Assembly (NCBI GenBank): GCA_963966185.1 | Contig: CAWZYM010000341.1 | Span: 28,501-92,500, forward strand | Length of the DNA stretch: 64,000 nt | Direction of reading: 5' to 3' | DNA from: Rhabditoides inermis | Taxonomy: Eukaryota; Nematoda; Chromadorea; Rhabditida; Rhabditidae | Part shown: piece after piece, positions 58,476 through 64,000 of the stretch | Numbering within the stretch: position 1 is the first letter of the stretch | Layout: each line of letters opens with the position of its first letter | Notes under the pieces: model-generated | Told to the model about the DNA's origin: nothing | Seen by the model: the letters and a program-made list of their open reading frames with translations, nothing else | Databases searched by the model: none | Position numbers and translations under genes: made by a program

Positions 58476-61400
58476 CTCGAACTGTTTGTGATTGTCCCGT
58501 AAAGTTTTGAAACGTAAATCAATACTCACACCCAACGACCACATTTCCACTGCGAAACTCGTATTTCTTCCAAAATTTGATTACTAGACCATATTTGAGG
58601 ACCCAGTTGAATGGACATGGTGACGGATTAGTCAAATTATTTTCTCTGCTCTACCGTTCCTCAAGTCCACTGACACGATTCACAGAGCATGGGTCTCTAG
58701 AAGCGCGTCACGGCAAAAAGGTTGAATTGAGAGGAAGCAGAGAGATACACAACTGAGTAATCATATTAACATGAATCGGTAATTTTTTAACGGTCCAAAG
58801 TCTAAAATAAACCTCACAAACTATTTGTGATTGTCCCGTAAAACTTTGGAATGTAAATCAATACTCACACCCAACCACCACATTTACACGGCGAAACTCG
58901 TATTTCTTCCATAATTTGATTACTAGACCATATTTGAGGATACAGTTGGATGGACATGGTGGCGGATTAGTCAATTCATTTTCTCCGCTTTACCGTTCCT
59001 CAAGTCCACTGACACGATTCACAGAGCATGGGTCTCTAAAAGCGCGTCACGGCAAAAAGGTTGAATTGAGAGGAAGCAGAGAAATACACAACTGAGTGAT
59101 TATATTAACATCAATTGGTATTTTTCAGTGATCCAAACTCAAAATAAACCTCACGAACCGTTTGTGATTGTCCCGTAAAATTTTTAAACGTAAATCAATA
59201 CTCACACCCAACCACCACATTTCCACTGCGAAACTCGTATTTCTTCCATAATTTTAATACTAGACCATATTTGAGGACCCAGTTAGATGAACATGGTGGC
59301 GGAAAAATCAAATTATTTTCTCCGCTTCACCGTTCCTTAAGTCCACTGACACGATTCACAGAACATGGGTCTCTAAAAGCGTGTCACGGCAAAAAGGTTG
59401 AATTGAGAGGAAGCAGAGAGATACACAACTGAGTGATCATATTAACATGAATCGGTAATTTTTTAGTGTTTTGAAGTCTAAAATAAACCTCACAAACTGT
59501 TCGTGATTGTCCCGTAAAACTTTGAAATGTAAATCAATACTCACACCCAACCACCACATTTACACTGCGAAACTCGTATTTCTTCCATAATTTGAATACT
59601 AGATCATATTTGAGGACCCAGTTAGATGGACATGGTGGCGAAAAAGTCAAATTATTTTTTTCCGCTTCACCGTTCCTCAAGTCCACTGACACTATTCACA
59701 GAGCATGGGTCTCTAAAAGCGTGTCACGGCAAAAAGGTTGAATTGAGAGGAAGCAGAGAGATACACAACCGAGTGATTTTATTAACAAAAACCGGTTTTT
59801 TCAGTGTCTTACACTCAAAAATAAACCTCACAAACTGTTTGTGATTGTCCTGTAAAGTTTCGAAACGTAAATCAATACTCACACCCAACCATCACATTTC
59901 CACTGCGAAACTCTTATTTCTTCCATAATTTGAAAAACAGACCATAATTGAGAACACAGTTGGTTGGACATGGTGGCGGATAAGTCAAACTATTTTCTCC
60001 GCTTCACCGTTCCTCAAGTCCACTGACACAATTCACAGAGCATGGTACTCTAGAAGCGTGTCACGGCAAAAAGGTTGAATTGAGAGGAAGCAGAGAGATA
60101 CACAACTGAGTGACCATATTAACATGAATCGGTAATTTTTAACGGTCTAAAGTCTAAAATAAACCTCACAAACTATTTGTGATTGTCCCGTAAAACTTTG
60201 AAATGTAAATCAATACTCACACTAACCACCACATTTACACGGCGAAACTCGTATGTCTTCCATAATTTGATTACTAGACCATATTTGAGGATACAGTTGG
60301 ATGGACATGGTGGCGGATAAGTCATTTCATTTTCTCCGCTTTACCGTTCCTCAAGTCCACTGACACGATTCACAGAGCATGGGTATCTAAAAGCGCGTCA
60401 CTGCAAAAAGGTTGAATTGAGAGGAAGCAGAGAAATACACAACTGAGTGATTATATTAACATCAATTGGTAATTTTCAGTGATCCAAACTCAAAAAAAAA
60501 CCTGACAAACCGTTTGTGATTGTCCCGTAAAATTTTCAAACGTAAATCAATACTCACACCCAACCACCACATTTCCACTGCGAAACTCGTATTTCTTCCA
60601 TAATTTGAATACTAGACCATATTTGAGGACTCAGTTAGATGAACATGGTGGCGGAAAAATCAAATTATTTTCTCCGCTTCACCGTTCCTTAAGTCCACTG
60701 ACACGATTCACAGAACATGGGTCTCTAAAAGCGTGTCACGGCAAAAAGGTTGAATTGAGAGGAAGCAGAGAGATACACAACTGAGTGATCATATTAACAT
60801 GAATCGGTAATTTTTTAGTGTTTTAAAGTCTAAAATAAACCTCACAAACTGTTCGTGATTGTCCCGTAAAACTTTGAAATGTAAATCAATACTCACACCC
60901 AACCACCACATTTACACGGCGAAACTCGTATTTCTTCCATAATTTGATTACTAGACCATATTTGAGGATACAGTTGGATGAACATGGTGGCGGATAAGTC
61001 CAAATTATTTTCTCCGCTTTACCGTTCCTCAAGTCCACTGACACGATTCACAGAGCATGGGTCTCTAAAAGCGCGTCACGGCAAAAAGGTTGAATTGAGA
61101 GGAAGCAGAGAAATACACAACTGAATGATTATATTAACATCAATTGGTATTTTTCAGTGATTTAAACTCAAAAATAAACCTCACAAACCGTTTGTGATTG
61201 TCCCGTTAATTTTTTAAACGTAAATCAATACTCACACCCAACCACCACATTTCCACTGCGAAACTCGTATTTCTTCCATAATTTGAATACTAGACCATAT
61301 TTGAGGACCCAGTTAGATGAACATGGTGGCGGATAAATCAAATTATTTTCTCCGCTTCACCGTTCCTCAAGTCCACTGACACTATTCACAGAGCATGGGT

Positions 61401-63229
61401 CTCTAAAAGCGTGTCACGGCAAAAAGGTTGAATTGAGAGGAAGCAGAGAGATACACAACCGAGTGATTTTATTAACAAAAACCGGTTTTTTCAGTGTCTT
61501 ACACTCAAAAATAAACCTCACAAACTGTTTGTGATTGTCCTGTAAAGTTTCGAAACGTAAATCAATACTCACACCCAACCACCACATTTACACTGCGAAA
61601 CTCGTATTTCTTCCATAATTTGAATACTAGATCATATTTGAGGACCCAGTTAGATGGACATGGTGGCGAAAAAGTCAAATTATTTTTTTCCGCTTCACCG
61701 TTCCTCAAGTCCACTGACACTATTCACAGAGCATGGGTCTCTAAAAGCGTGTCACGGCAAAAAGGTTGAATTGAGAGGAAGCAGAGAGATACACAACCGA
61801 GTGATTTTTTTTAAATAAAAACCGGTTTTTTCAGTGTCTTACACTCAAAAATAAACCTCACAAACTGTTTGTGATTGTCCTGTAAAGTTTCGAAACGTAA
61901 ATCAATACTCACACCCAACCATCACATTTCCACTGCGAAACTCTTATTTCTTCCATAATTTGAAAAACAGACCATAATTGAGAACACAGTTGGATGGACA
62001 TGGTGGCGGATAAGTCAAACTATTTTCTCCGCTTCACCGTTCCTCAAGTCCACTGACACGATTCACAGAGCATGGTACTCTAGAAGCGTGTCACGGCAAA
62101 AAGGTTGAATTGAGAGGAAGCAGAGAGATACACAACTGAGTGACCATATTAACATGAATCGGTAATTTTCTAACGGTCTAAAGTCTAAAATAAACCTCAC
62201 AAACTATTTGTGATTGTCCCGTAAAACTTTGAAATGTAAATCAATACTCACACCCAACCACCACATTTACACGGCGAAACTCGTATGTCTTCCATAATTT
62301 GATTACTAGACCATATTTGAGGATACAGTTGGATGGACATGGTGGCGGATAAGTCAATTCATTTTCTCCGCTTTACCGTTCCTCAAGTCCACTGACACGA
62401 TTCACAGAGCATGGGTATCTAAAAGCGCGTCACGGCAAAAAGGTTGAATTGAGAGGAAGCAGAGAAATACACAACTGAGTGATTATATTAACATCAATTG
62501 GTATTTTTCAGTGATCCAAACTCAAAAATAAACCTCACGAACCGTTTGTGATTGTCCCGTAAAATTGTTAAACGTAAATCAATACTCACACCCAACCACC
62601 ACATTTCCACTGCGAAACTCGTATTTCTTCCATAATTTGAATACTAGACCATATTTGAGGACCCAGTTAGATGAACATGGTGGCGGAAAAATCAAATTAT
62701 TTTCTCCGCTTCACTGTTCCTTAAGTCCACTGACACGATTCACAGAACATGGGTCTCTAAAAGCGTGTCACGGCAAAAAGGTTGAATTGAGAGGAAGCAG
62801 AGAGATACACAACTGAGTGATCATATTAACATGAATCGGTAATTTTTTAGTGTTTTAAAGTCCAAAATAAACCTCACAAACTGTTCGTGATTGTCCCGTA
62901 AAACTTTGAAATGTAAATCAATACTCACACCCAACCACCACATTTCCACTGCGAAACTCGTATTTCTTCCATAATTTGAATACTAGACCATATTTGAGGA
63001 CCCAGTTGAATGAACATGGTGGCGGATGAGTCCAAATTATTTTCTCCGCTTTACCGTTCCTCAAGTCCACTGACACGATTCACAGAGCATGGGTCTCTAG
63101 AAAGGCGTCACGGCAAAAAAAGTTGAATTGAGAGGAAGCAGAGAGATACACAACTGAGTGATTATAATAACATCAATCGGTAACTTTTCAGTGTTTGAAA
63201 CTCAAAAATAAACTTCACAAACCGTTTGT
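58476..63229 (+). repeat. 340-bp satellite block, fourteen monomers
   Basis: The longest satellite run without insertion or minisatellite. It serves as reference for several empty sites, including that of elements B and C at 58896/58897. Confidence 0.95.
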
Positions 63230-63741
63230 TAATCCTAAGCGAATGGAGTAGATCAAATTATTCTCCTATCGTAATCCTAAGCGAGTGGAGTAGATCAAAT
63301 TATTCTCCTATCGTAATCATAAGCGAGTGGAGTAGATCAAATTATTCTCCTACCGTAATCCTAAGCGAGTGGAGTGGATCAAATTATTCTCCTATCGTAA
63401 TCCTAAGCGAGTAGAGTAGATTAAATTATTCTTCCATCGTAATTTCAAGCGAGTGGAGTAGGTCAAATTATTCTCCTATCGTAAACCTAAGCGAGTGGAG
63501 TAGATCAAATTATTATTCTATCGTAATCCGAAGCGGGTGGAGAAGATCAAATTATCATCCTATCGTAACTCTAAGCAAGTGGAGTAAATCAAATTATTCT
63601 CCTATCGTAATCCTAAGCGAGTAGAGTAGATTAAAATTATTCTTTTATCGTAATTTCAAGCGAGTGGAGTAGATCAAATTATTCTCCTATCGTAAACTTA
63701 AGCGAGTGGAGTAGGTCAAATTAATCTCCTTTCGTAAACCT
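63230..63741 (+). repeat. 42-bp minisatellite array, about 12 units
   Basis: Same first-unit variant (AGCGAATGGAG) as the arrays at 26239 and 28796. Confidence 0.95.
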
Positions 63742-64000
63742 CTCGAACTGTTTGTGATTGTCCCGTAAAGTTTTGAAACGTAAATCAATACTCACACCCA
63801 ACCACCACATTTCCACTGCAAAACTCGTATTTCTTCCATAATTTGAAAACTAGACCATAATTGAGGACACAGTTGGTTGGACATGGTGGCGGATGAATCA
63901 AATTTTTTTTTCCGCTTTACCGTTCCTCAAGTCCACTGACACGATTCACAGAGCATGGGTCTCCAGAAGCGCGTCACGGCAAAAAGGTTGAATCGAGAGA
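63742..64000 (+). repeat. 340-bp satellite, partial monomer at right edge
   Basis: Switches to the AACTAGACCATAATTGAGG monomer type typical of 47400-51300, so a higher-order junction lies here. Confidence 0.95.

Larger units (their letters stand above)
57922..63741 (+). repeat. 5.8-kb segment paralogous to 17273-26750, without P1 and the MITE
   Basis: Matches 17273-19857, 22891-24761 and 25428-26750 in order, including rare variants (CCTGACAAACCG near 60511 and 19811, GGACTCAGTTAG near 60628 and 22969). The P1 site is empty at 60550/60551 and the MITE site at 62420-62422. Lengths agree to within about 44 bp once insertions are removed, one 42-bp unit accounting for most of that. Confidence 0.9.

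Noticed and set aside
1404..62816. Open frames of 60-90 residues in the 340-bp satellite (for example those containing RFTEHGSLKACHGKKVELR)
   Set aside because: They appear only in monomers that happen to lack a stop; neighbouring monomers have stops and indels in the same frame.
4228..63414. Repeated 62-residue plus-strand reading frames of a 14-residue repeat (ILSEWSRSNYSPIV) in seven minisatellite arrays (two more arrays carry near-copies)
   Set aside because: 42 is divisible by three, so any stop-free 42-bp repeat reads open. The frame ends at the first TAG variant unit, there is no conserved context outside the array, and variation does not favour synonymous sites as far as I can see.

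Overview
The window is an animal-type (eukaryotic) satellite DNA domain with transposable elements scattered through it. I see no host protein-coding gene, rRNA gene or convincing host tRNA gene. The elements (a CR1/Jockey-like LINE, a Penelope-like element with an N-terminal GIY-YIG domain, Helitron-like elements, a MITE) point to an invertebrate. A nematode is possible, but that is a low-confidence guess. A centromeric, pericentromeric or subtelomeric position is plausible but not shown; I saw no telomeric repeat arrays.

Background: two interleaved tandem repeats fill the window. One is a satellite with a monomer of about 337-341 bp. The other is a 42-bp minisatellite in arrays of about 12 to 28 units. 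Every complete minisatellite array sits at the same point of the 340-bp monomer and is flanked by AACYGTTTGT on both sides. The two repeats form higher-order units (about 1.70, 1.86, 2.30, 2.56 and 2.90 kb) and larger duplications. One 5.8-kb block recurs 40 kb away without two of the insertions.

Layout: 1-4522 satellite and minisatellite; 4523-6642 Helitron-like A; 6643-19857 satellite and minisatellite; 19858-22890 palindrome/hairpin element P1 with a 2.1-kb pyrimidine tract; 22891-24761 satellite; 24762-25427 MITE with two inverted tRNA-like units; 25428-29728 satellite and minisatellite; 29729-31902 Helitron-like B and 31903-33188 Helitron-like C, back to back; 33392-34323 palindrome/hairpin element P2; 35651-37869 and 39223-41441 two copies of a 5'-truncated LINE inside a 3,572-bp tandem duplication; 43267-46912 an almost complete Penelope-like element on the minus strand; 46913-51529 satellite with a 1.70-kb higher-order unit; 51530-54776 Helitron-like D; 54777-64000 satellite and minisatellite.

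Only two kinds of real protein are encoded: the 920-residue GIY-YIG plus reverse transcriptase protein of the Penelope-like element, which is open throughout, and the reverse transcriptase part of the LINE, which carries a frameshift in both copies. The other elements are non-autonomous and would need enzymes encoded elsewhere. Because the satellite is so repetitive, uninterrupted copies of most insertion sites lie in the same window, so element ends can be read directly. The most notable items are the permuted Penelope-like element with a hammerhead-like motif in its 3' flank, the MITE whose inverted arms each carry a tRNA-like Pol III unit, and the two palindrome/hairpin elements that fit no standard class cleanly.
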